DNA of 8,649 nucleotides from Deltaproteobacteria bacterium UBA3076 (GTDB lineage: Bacteria > Desulfobacterota > Dissulfuribacteria > Dissulfuribacterales > UBA3076): the NCBI GenBank assembly GCA_002367355.1, contig DFBQ01000158.1, forward strand, positions 1-8,649, written 5' to 3'. The stretch's first letter is position 1, and the number at the start of each line of letters is the position of its first letter. The notes below the pieces were generated by a model. The model had not been told where the DNA came from. It made no database searches and saw nothing but the letters and a program-made list of their open reading frames with translations. The position numbers were made by a program, and so were the translations under genes. Of this stretch, positions 1 to 6,089 are shown piece after piece.

Positions 1-6
1 CACTAT

Positions 7-1665
7 TCAGGTCACTATAGCCCCCTTGGAGGCACTGCTTACTTGCCTTGCGTATCGTGCAAGGTATCCCTGAGTGATGCGAGGCTCCATCGGCTTCCAA
101 TTGCTCCGCCTTTGATCCAACTCCTCTTCAGCGACCTGAAGGCTCAGTTTCCTGGCCGGGATATCGATTTCTATAATGTCACCCTCCTCGACCAGACCTA
201 TTGTGCCTCCGTCAGCAGCCTCAGGTGATATATGGCCGATAGCCGCGCCCTTGGTTCCCCCACTGAATCTGCCGTCGGTTATGAGGGCGACGTCTTTATC
301 CAGCCCCATTCCAACTACCGCGGCCGTGGGAGAGAGCATCTCCGGCATACCCGGTCCACCTCTTGGCCCTTCGTAGCGGATAACTATTACATCTCCGGCC
401 TTGATTTTATTGTTCAGAATAGCGTCATATGCCTCATCCTCTGAGTTAAAAATTCTGGCTGGACCCTTGTGCCTCAGCATCTCCGGAGCTACTGCAGACT
501 GTTTAACCACAGCACCCTCAGTAGCAAGGTTTCCGTATAGTATGGCAATGCCGCCTTCTTTGTGATACGGGTCAGTGACAGGGTGAATTACATCCATATT
601 GTTTATTGCTGCCTGCTCAATATTTTTTCCAACCGTGGAGCCTGTAACTGTTTTTATATTCGTATCGATGACTCCCAGTTTATCCAGTTCCCTGATTATG
701 GCCTGGATACCTCCAGCCAGATCAAGTTCCTGAAGACTGTGCGGGCCTGCAGGGATCATGCTGCATAGGTGAGGTGTCTTGGCGCTGATTTCATTAAAGA
801 TTTCCAAGGGGAGATCCACATTCGCCTCGTTAGCGATTGCAGGTACATGAAGCACTGTATTGGTTGAACACCCCAGTGCCATATCTACAGCAATAGCATT
901 TTTAAAGGCAGACAGCGTGGCCACGTCCCTTGGCCTTAAATCCATTTCCACTAAGCGGACCGCCTGAGCGCCGGCGACCTTTGCGAGGCGAATCCTTGCA
1001 GCTGATATTGCGGGAATAGTGCCGTTTCCCGGAAGGGCCAGCCCCAAGGCTTCAGCGAGACAGTTCATTGAGTTTGCCGTGAACATCCCGGAACATGAGC
1101 CACATGTAGGACAGGCCTCATTCTCAATTTCGTTGAGTTCCGTCTCGCTCATGTTTCCTGCCTTCACTTGACCTATCCCCTCAAATACGGAAATCAGGTT
1201 GACCTTTTGTCCCCTCCAGTCTCCTGTCAGCATGGGACCACCGGTTATGGCTATAGCAGGAATATTGAGCCTGAGCATTGCCATCAGCATACCCGGAGTT
1301 ATCTTGTCGCAGTTCGGTACAAGTGCAAGGCCGTCAAAGGGGTGGGCCTGTGCCATAAGCTCGACCGAGTCAGCTATCAATTCCCTGCTGGCCAAAGAGT
1401 ATCGCATCCCCTGGTGATTCATGGCAATGCCGTCACAGACACCAATCCCACCAAATTCCACAGGAGTTCCCCCTGCCATCCGGATACCCGCCTTGACCGC
1501 ATCTGTGATCTGACGCAGATGTATGTGGCCGGGGATAATCTCGTTAAAGGAGTTTGCTACACCTATTAAGGGCCTTTGGAGTTCCTCGTCAGTATAGCCT
1601 ATGGCCTTAAATAGCGCCCTGTGGGGTGCCCTCTCCAAACCTTTTTTCATTCTGTCACTGCGCAT
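7..1665 (-). CDS. ilvD: Dihydroxy-acid dehydratase
   Basis: Catalyses dehydration of 2,3-dihydroxy-isovalerate and 2,3-dihydroxy-3-methylvalerate to the 2-keto acids that precede valine and isoleucine (and leucine/pantothenate). It is a cytoplasmic iron-sulfur enzyme of the IlvD/Edd family. The 552-residue product is full family length. Visible motifs are [11 protein letters not shown] (residues 116-126, cluster ligand C119 and the metal-binding region D120/K121), [15 protein letters not shown] (184-198, C185/C188/C191), and near the C terminus [10 protein letters not shown] (464-473), whose S468 lies where the catalytic base is expected. The PGHIHL stretch (45-50) lacks the cysteine that plant-type [2Fe-2S] enzymes have nearby; another cysteine occurs in [10 protein letters not shown] (C77). 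The ATG at 1665 is preceded by GAGAGGAAG five bases upstream, which supports this start; an internal Met at residue 6 is the only near alternative. The gene stands alone, divergent from rnc, and its TGA is 6 bases from the window edge, so a downstream ilv partner could lie outside. Confidence 0.97.
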   Translation of the reverse strand: MRSDRMKKGLERAPHRALFKAIGYTDEELQRPLIGVANSFNEIIPGHIHLRQITDAVKAGIRMAGGTPVEFGGIGVCDGIAMNHQGMRYSLASRELIADSVELMAQAHPFDGLALVPNCDKITPGMLMAMLRLNIPAIAITGGPMLTGDWRGQKVNLISVFEGIGQVKAGNMSETELNEIENEACPTCGSCSGMFTANSMNCLAEALGLALPGNGTIPAISAARIRLAKVAGAQAVRLVEMDLRPRDVATLSAFKNAIAVDMALGCSTNTVLHVPAIANEANVDLPLEIFNEISAKTPHLCSMIPAGPHSLQELDLAGGIQAIIRELDKLGVIDTNIKTVTGSTVGKNIEQAAINNMDVIHPVTDPYHKEGGIAILYGNLATEGAVVKQSAVAPEMLRHKGPARIFNSEDEAYDAILNNKIKAGDVIVIRYEGPRGGPGMPEMLSPTAAVVGMGLDKDVALITDGRFSGGTKGAAIGHISPEAADGGTIGLVEEGDIIEIDIPARKLSLQVAEEELDQRRSNWKPMEPRITQGYLARYARQVSSASKGAIVT

Positions 1666-1708
1666 AATATCTTCCTCTCATTTTTTATTGAACACTGAAC
1701 ATTTAAGG

Positions 1709-1925
1709 CTCAACCGGAATTTGTGTGATGCCCAAACCCGTCAACCGGAATCAGTGTGGTGAATAAAATCAACCTGTTACGCAAAACATTGCTAATATAT
1801 CAACGGCTTAACAAAGGTATAAAGGGTAAAAAAATGTCAATATTTAATATTGGCATAACCACCTGTAAAACAACGAATAATTGACAAAAAGGGGATGATT
1901 TACCACACCAGTTCCGGTTGACCCA
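1709..1925. repeat. Inverted-repeat element with CAACCGGAA-type ends, MITE-like
   Basis: The word CAACCGGAA followed by a GTGTG-rich stretch occurs as two direct copies 31 bp apart (1711-1719 and 1742-1750) and once inverted (TTCCGGTTG at 1912-1920). The inner left copy and the right copy form a 25-bp inverted repeat (1740-1764 with 1898-1922) matching at 21 positions, all differences being transitions. The 9-mer CATTTAAGG stands just outside both ends (1700-1708 and 1926-1934), as a target duplication would, although the distance from the 9-mer to the inverted repeat differs by 3 bp between the two sides. The interior is AT-rich and non-coding. I infer a small non-autonomous mobile element or its remnant; the exact ends are uncertain. 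Confidence 0.5.
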
Positions 1926-1943
1926 CATTTAAGGTACTCTTTT

Positions 1944-2093
1944 GGTAACTTCTCAATAACTCAGGGTAAGATATCTGGATTCCCGCCTTCGCGGGAATGA
2001 CGTTTGGATGTAACTGCCCGTCATTCCTGCGAAGGCAGGAATCCAGTGAATAGTCGCAAAAAGTAATCTACCCCAACTTATTGAGAAGTTACC
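1944..2093. repeat. 150-bp MITE-like element with perfect 16-bp terminal inverted repeats
   Basis: GGTAACTTCTCAATAA at 1944-1959 is matched exactly by its reverse complement at 2078-2093, and weaker complementarity continues inward for about a dozen bases. TCTTTT directly abuts both outer ends (1938-1943 and 2094-2099), as a 6-bp target-site duplication would. The interior carries a second, nested inverted repeat of 28-bp arms (1975-2002 and 2019-2046). No coding frame is present. The combination of perfect ends, flanking duplication and small size is what a miniature inverted-repeat transposable element looks like; the mobilising transposase is not in this window. Confidence 0.7.
1975..2046. 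repeat. Paired hairpin unit (two facing ATTCCCGC-type hairpins)
   Basis: Two 28-bp arms, 1975-2002 and 2019-2046, are reverse complements at 26 of 28 positions, separated by 16 bp. Each arm also folds on itself: the left as ATTCCCGC-CTTC-GCGGGAAT (1979-1998), the right as ATTCCTGC-GAAG-GCAGGAAT (2023-2042), both with perfect 8-bp stems. The word family ATTCCCGC...GCGGGAATGACG is, from memory, a common intergenic palindrome in many proteobacterial-type genomes. The pair lies wholly within the 1944-2093 element. Confidence 0.75.
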
Positions 2094-2315
2094 TCTTTTG
2101 ATTTTAATTCCTCAATTCCTCTGTTAAAGCAGAATGCCAAAACAGGAAAGGGAAATCAAGGTAAAATGAATCCATATAATGACGGTTTAATAAATAGGTC
2201 ATTCTTGCACCTTGTTGTTCAGTTCAAATTTTGGTACAAGAAAATATTATGATTATTGTATTATATTATTTGCAAAGCTATATTCTTCGTACCTTTTTAT
2301 TTCCCAAAGACATAA

Positions 2316-3035
2316 ATGGAAGAATCTGACAGTTTCAAGCCAGTGCAGGATTCTGCATATGATATAGAGATCAGCTTGGGCTATCATTTTGTCCGTCCTG
2401 AACTTCTGGAACAGGCCCTTACTCATCGTTCATATGCTGTAGAGCATGGGATAGGCGCCCTCGATAATGAACGTCTTGAATTTCTTGGTGATGCTGTCCT
2501 GGAGCTTGTAGTCAGCCATCTTCTCTTTACCCGCCATGGGGAGAGGTGCAGAGAAGGTGAGCTAACTCGCATGAGATCGTTTTTGGTGAACGAGAGTCAG
2601 CTTGCCACACAGGCTTTAAGACTCAGACTGGGGAGACACCTACGACTGGGCAAAGGTGAAGACAGGAGCGGAGGACGCGAGAAGCCGTCTATCTTATCTG
2701 ATGCCTTTGAGGCAGTAGTAGGGGCTATCTACCTCGACAGTAGAATAGAAGAGGTCTTTTCTTTTATTGAAAGGTGCTTTGGTGATTTGCTTGATCAGGT
2801 AGTGGACATAGGACTTGGTCAGGATTACAAGAGCAAACTTCAGGAATTGACTCAAGGCCGGTTTCATAGTGTACCTGTGTATGAGATCGAAAAAATTAGT
2901 GGGCCTGATCATCAGCGGATATTTCAGGTAATAATTAACTTTAACGGTCAGGTGTTACAAAGAGGCAGTGGGCGGAGTAAAAAGGAGGCTGAACAGGAGG
3001 CTGCACGGAAGGCGCTGGGTATTTTAGGTACTTGA
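2316..3035 (+). CDS. rnc: Ribonuclease III
   Basis: Double-strand-specific endoribonuclease that cuts the 30S rRNA precursor and structured mRNAs; acts as a homodimer with Mg2+. The 239-residue protein has an N-terminal RNase III domain (about 17-160) and a C-terminal dsRNA-binding domain (about 170-237). The family signature NERLEFLGDAVLELV (51-65) supplies E52, E55 and D59. E80 in REGEL, and D129 and E132 in SDAFEAVVGAIY, complete the acidic active site by alignment with the E. coli enzyme. The dsRNA-binding domain opens with DYKSKLQELTQ (170-180) and ends with the basic helix GRSKKEAEQEAARKAL (219-234). The ATG at 2316 has no convincing Shine-Dalgarno sequence, but no better start exists before the conserved region. 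It is followed almost immediately by era, a common pairing, and is preceded by the repeat-filled spacer. Confidence 0.96.
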   Translation: MEESDSFKPVQDSAYDIEISLGYHFVRPELLEQALTHRSYAVEHGIGALDNERLEFLGDAVLELVVSHLLFTRHGERCREGELTRMRSFLVNESQLATQALRLRLGRHLRLGKGEDRSGGREKPSILSDAFEAVVGAIYLDSRIEEVFSFIERCFGDLLDQVVDIGLGQDYKSKLQELTQGRFHSVPVYEIEKISGPDHQRIFQVIINFNGQVLQRGSGRSKKEAEQEAARKALGILGT

Positions 3036-3043
3036 GAGTTGAG

Positions 3044-3967
3044 ATGGATACATACTCACACCAATCTGGGAAACAGACAGGCTTTCGTTCAGGTTTTGTT
3101 GCAATAGTCGGGGCGCCAAATGTAGGGAAATCAACCCTCCTTAATCAACTTCTCGGTGAAAAGGTGGCAATTACCACTCCCAAGCCCCAGACAACTCGAC
3201 GTCAAGTAAAAGGCATACTCACCGGAGATAAATTCCAGGTTGTATTTGTGGATACACCCGGGATTCACGAATCCGAGAGGCCTCTTAATAAGATATTAGT
3301 ACATTGGGCCACTCAGGCACTTGCGGATGTGGATGCGGTAGTGTTTGTGGTTGACGTAACTCGCAGACGTAGAGGTCAGGAGTTTGCCATTCTGGACCTC
3401 TTAAGAAAAGTAGGGCAGCCTGTAGTGTTAGTCCTCAATAAGATCGACAGAGTGGCAAAAGAGACCTTGCTGCCCATGATTGATGAGCTGAAGGATGCAT
3501 ATCCCTTTGAAGCAATCGTGCCTATATCTGCCAAGTACGAAAGCGGTGCTTATTATGTGCTTGACGAGATATTAAGGTTGCTCTCCGAAGGGCCTCAATT
3601 TTTCAACGGGGCGGTTATTACCGACCAGTCCAGAGATGATCTTGTAGCTGAATTTATTCGGGAGAAAATTTTCTTGCTTGCAGAACAGGAGATACCTTAT
3701 TCAACAGCGGTACATGTTGAAAATATTGAGGATAATCAGGAACAGCAGATTACAAAGATCTCAGCTACTATTTTTGTGGAAAGGCCTTCTCAGAAAGGAA
3801 TAATTATCGGTAAGGATGGTTTTTTTATTAAAAAAATCGGAATTCTTGCCAGAGAGGAGCTTGAATCGCTCTGGGGTAAAAAGGTGTATATGGATCTTCG
3901 GGTAAAGGTCCTTAAGGACTGGTCCAGGGATGAGAGCGCACTTCGTCGCCTTGGCATTACTACTTGA
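3044..3967 (+). CDS. era: GTPase Era
   Basis: Essential GTPase that binds the 3' end of 16S rRNA and assists 30S subunit assembly. From the ATG at 3044 it has 307 residues, typical for the family. GTPase motifs appear in order: G1 GAPNVGKST (23-31), G2 around TTRRQ (50-54), G3 DTPG (70-73), G4 NKID (132-135) and G5 SAK (162-164). The C-terminal KH RNA-binding domain carries IIIGKDGFFIKKIG (253-266). A TTG at 3032 is in frame and would overlap the rnc stop as TTGA; I prefer the ATG 8 nt after that stop because GAGAG stands 5 nt upstream and the extra four residues are not conserved, but the TTG cannot be excluded. It is very probably co-transcribed with rnc, and both act in rRNA maturation. 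Confidence 0.96.
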   Translation: MDTYSHQSGKQTGFRSGFVAIVGAPNVGKSTLLNQLLGEKVAITTPKPQTTRRQVKGILTGDKFQVVFVDTPGIHESERPLNKILVHWATQALADVDAVVFVVDVTRRRRGQEFAILDLLRKVGQPVVLVLNKIDRVAKETLLPMIDELKDAYPFEAIVPISAKYESGAYYVLDEILRLLSEGPQFFNGAVITDQSRDDLVAEFIREKIFLLAEQEIPYSTAVHVENIEDNQEQQITKISATIFVERPSQKGIIIGKDGFFIKKIGILAREELESLWGKKVYMDLRVKVLKDWSRDESALRRLGITT

Positions 3968-3991
3968 ATAGCAACTCTGTCATGCTTTTCC

Positions 3992-4020
3992 AGAGTGACT
4001 TTTTTGTCACTCTCTTACTT
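3992..4020 (+). terminator. Hairpin after era, possible terminator
   Basis: AGAGTGAC (3992-3999) and GTCACTCT (4006-4013) form a perfect 8-bp stem around a six-T loop, 24 nt after the era stop. The following tract (CTTACTTGTTTTT) is T-rich but interrupted, so termination may be leaky. Its position at the end of rnc-era and before the separate lpxC leader favours a terminator. Confidence 0.55.
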
Positions 4021-4200
4021 GTTTTTCCGGACTTTCTGGTCCCACTTGATTAATGGCTGATCACTTACCATTTTAAAACTCCCTGAAATTACAGTTAAAA
4101 ATCTTGTTATCATGTTAGGCATTATTCTTGCTTATACTGTTACTATATTTTTTGACGTGTTATTAAAAATGCTTGGGTTTATTTACTGCCCCATTTTATT

Positions 4201-4217
4201 AAGGAAAAATAATAGTG
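4201..4217 (+). promoter_or_regulatory. Ribosome binding site and GTG start of lpxC
   Basis: AAGGA at 4201-4205 lies 9 nt before GTG at 4215-4217. No ATG in this frame precedes the conserved HTLKKSVKAFGIGLHSG segment, so the GTG is chosen as start. Confidence 0.65.
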
Positions 4218-5141
4218 ACTAATATTCAACATACACTGAAAAAGTCTGTAAAGGCATTTGGTATAGGCTTGCATTCCGGGAAAAAGATCTCTTTAAAAAT
4301 AAACCCGTCTCCGGCCAATACCGGAATTTGTTTTGTTCGTAGTGACTTGAGCCCTGAGCAGGTTATTCCAGCCCGGACAGAGTATGTGGTGGATACCAGA
4401 TTTGCAACCACCATAGGTACTGAAAGAGGGTCTGTCTCAACCATTGAGCATCTAATGGCAGCTCTGTCGGGAGCAGGTGTAAACAATGCCTTGATTGAGG
4501 TTGATGGTCCGGAAGTCCCGGCAATGGATGGGAGCGCCGCCCCTTTTCTTACTCTTTTGCAAAAGGCAGGTCTGAAGTCCCAGGATAAGTCCATACGATA
4601 TATTAAGATTCTGGAACCAATAATGGTGACAATGGGTGATAAGCTTCTGAGTATTGAGCCTTGCAAGAATTATATTGTATCTTTTGAAATAGAGTTTGAA
4701 CATCCTCTTATTGCCAAACAGCGTTTTGTTGACAAGATCACGCCGCAAACATTTGCGTGCCAAATCAGCAAGGCGAGGACTTTTGGTTTTCTCAGTGAAG
4801 TGGAGTTGCTGAGAGAAAATGGTTTTGCCCTGGGTGGGTCCCTTGAGAACGCTGTGGTCGTGGGTGATACATCAATACACAATAGTGGTGGTCTGCGGTT
4901 TTCTGATGAATTTGTTCGCCACAAGGTCTTGGACTTGATCGGAGACCTTTATCTTTTAGGCGCACCTATTTTAGGAAAGGTAAAAGCTGTAAAGAGCGGA
5001 CATGCCCTGCATCATGTGTTGACTCAGGAATTATTAAATCGTCCCTATGCCTGGGATTATGTGGAAAACGATAGAACCTGGGAAATACCATCCTGGGTTG
5101 GTCACAAAGATGATGTGATTTCCGCAGCCATACCCGCCTGA
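4215..5141 (+). CDS. lpxC: UDP-3-O-acyl-N-acetylglucosamine deacetylase
   Basis: Zinc-dependent cytoplasmic deacetylase catalysing the committed step of lipid A synthesis: removal of acetate from UDP-3-O-acyl-GlcNAc. The 308-residue length is close to the usual 305. Zinc ligands and catalytic residues are in the expected places: E78 and H79 in STIEHLMAA (75-83), H236 and D240 in VRHKVLDLIGD (234-244), and H263 in SGHALHH (261-267). GIGLHSG (16-22) and EVPAMDGSAAPF (100-111) are further family signatures. Translation starts at GTG 4215, after an AAGGA. A 247-nt leader and the hairpin behind era separate it from rnc-era, so it is probably its own transcription unit; it converges on arfB. Its presence shows that the organism makes lipid A. 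Confidence 0.97.
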   Translation: MTNIQHTLKKSVKAFGIGLHSGKKISLKINPSPANTGICFVRSDLSPEQVIPARTEYVVDTRFATTIGTERGSVSTIEHLMAALSGAGVNNALIEVDGPEVPAMDGSAAPFLTLLQKAGLKSQDKSIRYIKILEPIMVTMGDKLLSIEPCKNYIVSFEIEFEHPLIAKQRFVDKITPQTFACQISKARTFGFLSEVELLRENGFALGGSLENAVVVGDTSIHNSGGLRFSDEFVRHKVLDLIGDLYLLGAPILGKVKAVKSGHALHHVLTQELLNRPYAWDYVENDRTWEIPSWVGHKDDVISAAIPA

Positions 5142-5172
5142 CAACTTAGTTCGTAGTTCGTTTATTCAATCT

Positions 5173-5218
5173 TGATTACACTGCAAAAAGTCTGAAACAT
5201 GATTCCGCTCAAAAAGCC
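5173..5218 (+). repeat. 46-bp direct repeat, copy 1
   Basis: This segment, beginning TGATTACACTGCAAAAAG and ending CTCAAAAAGCC, matches the copy at 5779-5824 at 42 of 46 positions in the same orientation. Its last 19 bases are the left arm of the inverted-repeat element 5200-5325. The two copies bracket arfB. Confidence 0.85.
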
Positions 5219-5325
5219 CGAGATGCAAGGCGCGAAATTTTCCAGGCATGAGACGTACTTGTCGTACGTCGCAGTGACTGGACAATTGAAGCAACGCCGC
5301 AGATTGGGTTTTTTCAGCGGAATCA
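5200..5325. repeat. 126-bp inverted-repeat element between lpxC and arfB
   Basis: The 20-bp arms TGATTCCGCTCAAAAAGCCC (5200-5219) and the stretch at 5306-5325 are reverse complements at 18 positions. In the centre, GACGTAC (5252-5258) and GTACGTC (5264-5270) form a perfect 7-bp hairpin with a 5-nt loop. The outermost three bases of the right arm are the TGA stop of arfB. Sitting between convergent genes, the folded structure could stop transcription from both sides, but it lacks a clean GC stem followed by a U run. It resembles palindromic intergenic repeats that I recall from deltaproteobacterial genomes; this has not been searched. Confidence 0.7.
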
Positions 5326-5751
5326 ATCTTCAATTTTTCCAGTAGTCACCTTTTCTCTTAAGGCCTTAACCTTTCCTCGTTTGGTCTTTCGATCTAAGCG
5401 TTTTTTATGAGAGCTTCGTGTCGGTTTAGTAGGCCTTCGCTTTTTGTGAATTACCGCCGCACTTTTTATAAATTCTTGGAGCCGGATCAACGCCTCTTCC
5501 CTGTTGTTTTCCCTGCTACGGTATTGCTGCGCCTTAATAACAATCACTCCTTCTTTTGTAAGGCGCTGGTCATGCAACATTAAGAGCCTCTCTTTATAAA
5601 AATCAGGAAGTGATGAAGCCCTGATGTCAAAGCGCAAGTGTACCGCGGTGGAGACCTTATTTACGTTCTGGCCTCCCGCCCCCTGAGCACGAATAGCACT
5701 AATCTCGATTTCACTATCAGGGATAGATACTTGGTTAGATATTTTTAACAT
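5323..5751 (-). CDS. arfB: Peptidyl-tRNA hydrolase ArfB (YaeJ), ribosome rescue
   Basis: Releases nascent chains from ribosomes stalled at mRNA ends without a stop codon, by hydrolysing peptidyl-tRNA in the P site; it is a codon-independent release-factor paralogue. From the start at 5751 the product has 142 residues. The catalytic loop [21 protein letters not shown] contains GGQ at 26-28, the same position as in E. coli YaeJ as I recall it, which is the main reason for choosing this Met over one 8 codons upstream at 5775 (150 residues). Neither start has a visible Shine-Dalgarno sequence. The strongly basic tail (about 110-140, with [16 protein letters not shown]) matches the segment that enters the empty mRNA channel. 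The longer class I release-factor codon-recognition domains are absent. The gene is convergent with lpxC, divergent from bioF, and bracketed by repeat copies. Confidence 0.94.
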   Translation of the reverse strand: MLKISNQVSIPDSEIEISAIRAQGAGGQNVNKVSTAVHLRFDIRASSLPDFYKERLLMLHDQRLTKEGVIVIKAQQYRSRENNREEALIRLQEFIKSAAVIHKKRRPTKPTRSSHKKRLDRKTKRGKVKALREKVTTGKIED

Positions 5752-5778
5752 TTTTTCAGTTTTCTTGGATCTCATATC

Positions 5779-5824
5779 TGATTACACTGTAAAAACTCTG
5801 AAACATAATTCTGCTCAAAAAGCC
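5779..5824 (+). repeat. 46-bp direct repeat, copy 2
   Basis: Second copy of the 5173-5218 repeat, with 42 of 46 identical. It begins 4 bp from the upstream ATG candidate of arfB (5775). Unlike copy 1, it is not followed by the long inverted-repeat element but by a short perfect hairpin. Confidence 0.85.
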
Positions 5825-5843
5825 AATCTGTTTTTGGCTTTTT
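5817..5843. terminator. Perfect 10-bp hairpin AAAAAGCCAA / TTGGCTTTTT
   Basis: AAAAAGCCAA (5817-5826) pairs exactly with TTGGCTTTTT (5834-5843) around a 7-nt loop. The stem is flanked by A and T runs on either side, so it could act as an intrinsic terminator in both directions. No gene ends next to it, since arfB and bioF both read away from it. It may therefore be the collapsed core of repeat copy 2 or may insulate the two genes, rather than ending an operon. Confidence 0.45.
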
Positions 5844-5973
5844 CCCCCTTCTCACGACTTGCCGTGGAGTAGGTTCTGAGGTTTGATAAAAGGTAAACGC
5901 TTACAGTTCGGTGGATTGCGGTAAAACGGGGGCGTTGTAATCCCGTGAACGGTTACGATAAACTGTACTCAGG

Positions 5974-6005
5974 CTTTCGTGTCTTCGTACCTTCGTGTTT
6001 TCGTG
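5974..6005 (+). repeat. Tandem 8-bp repeat, four units of NYTTCGTR
   Basis: Four consecutive 8-mers, CTTTCGTG, TCTTCGTA, CCTTCGTG and TTTTCGTG, share the core TTCGT at an exact 8-bp period. The array lies about 85 bp before bioF. Similar CTTCGTG strings are, from memory, frequent in intergenic DNA of related bacteria. Confidence 0.6.
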
Positions 6006-6089
6006 ATCATTTTTTATCTTCAAACCTATTTGGTTCCGGCTTGTCCGGGTTAAGTTAAGCACTTGAATCAAGATTTGCATTAATCAGAT

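Larger units (their letters stand above)
1666..2315. other. Gene-free divergent spacer between ilvD and rnc
   Basis: No plausible coding frame is present; the best short frame, from ATG 2133, stops after 11 codons. The space holds two repeat elements (about 1709-1925 and 1944-2093) and then an AT-rich stretch (about 2160-2315) leading to rnc. Promoters for both ilvD (leftward) and rnc (rightward) are expected here, but I could not find a -35/-10 pair with correct spacing on either strand. A minus-strand TTGACA at 1840-1835 has no good -10 at 16-18 bp. Confidence 0.7.
5752..6089. other. Spacer between arfB and bioF, repeat-rich and gene-free
   Basis: No coding frame of interest is present, apart from the possible 8-codon extension of arfB to 5775. 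In order it holds repeat copy 2 (5779-5824) with its hairpin (to 5843), a near-palindrome GTAAACGCTTAC (5893-5904), a CCGTGAACGG mini-dyad (about 5943-5952), an 8-bp tandem repeat (5974-6005) and a CCGG-CTTGT-CCGG motif (about 6035-6048). The biotin operon promoter should be here, but I found no clear -35/-10 pair and no BirA-type operator (TTGTAAACC with its inverted partner). Confidence 0.6.

Noticed and set aside
1168..1569. 133-codon open frame on the plus strand opposite ilvD
   Set aside because: It lies wholly within the well-supported ilvD gene on the other strand, has no ribosome site and no recognisable motif; it is a shadow of ilvD codon bias.
1835..1840. TTGACA on the minus strand as a -35 box for ilvD
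   Set aside because: The nearest -10-like word (TATACC) is only about 13 bp away, too short for sigma70, and no better partner is found at 16-18 bp.
1700..2099. CRISPR array
   Set aside because: The repeats are inverted or only two direct copies, with no regular spacer pattern and no cas genes nearby.
2133..2168. Small peptide frame MPKQEREIKVK before rnc
   Set aside because: Only 11 codons, with no ribosome site and no sign of leader-peptide function such as runs of a regulatory amino acid.
3032..3043. TTG start for era overlapping the rnc stop as TTGA
   Set aside because: Possible, but the ATG 12 nt downstream has a GAGAG at suitable distance; the four extra residues carry no conserved sequence.
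4104..4138. TTGTTA ... TATACT as an lpxC promoter
   Set aside because: The spacer is 23 bp, too long for a standard sigma70 promoter; the region is AT-rich and such words occur by chance.
4226..4666. 146-codon open frame on the minus strand opposite lpxC
   Set aside because: It is fully antisense to lpxC, whose catalytic residues are all in place, and its translation shows no protein-family features.
5752..5775. Eight-codon N-terminal extension of arfB
   Set aside because: No ribosome site, and the shorter start places GGQ at residues 26-28 as in E. coli YaeJ.
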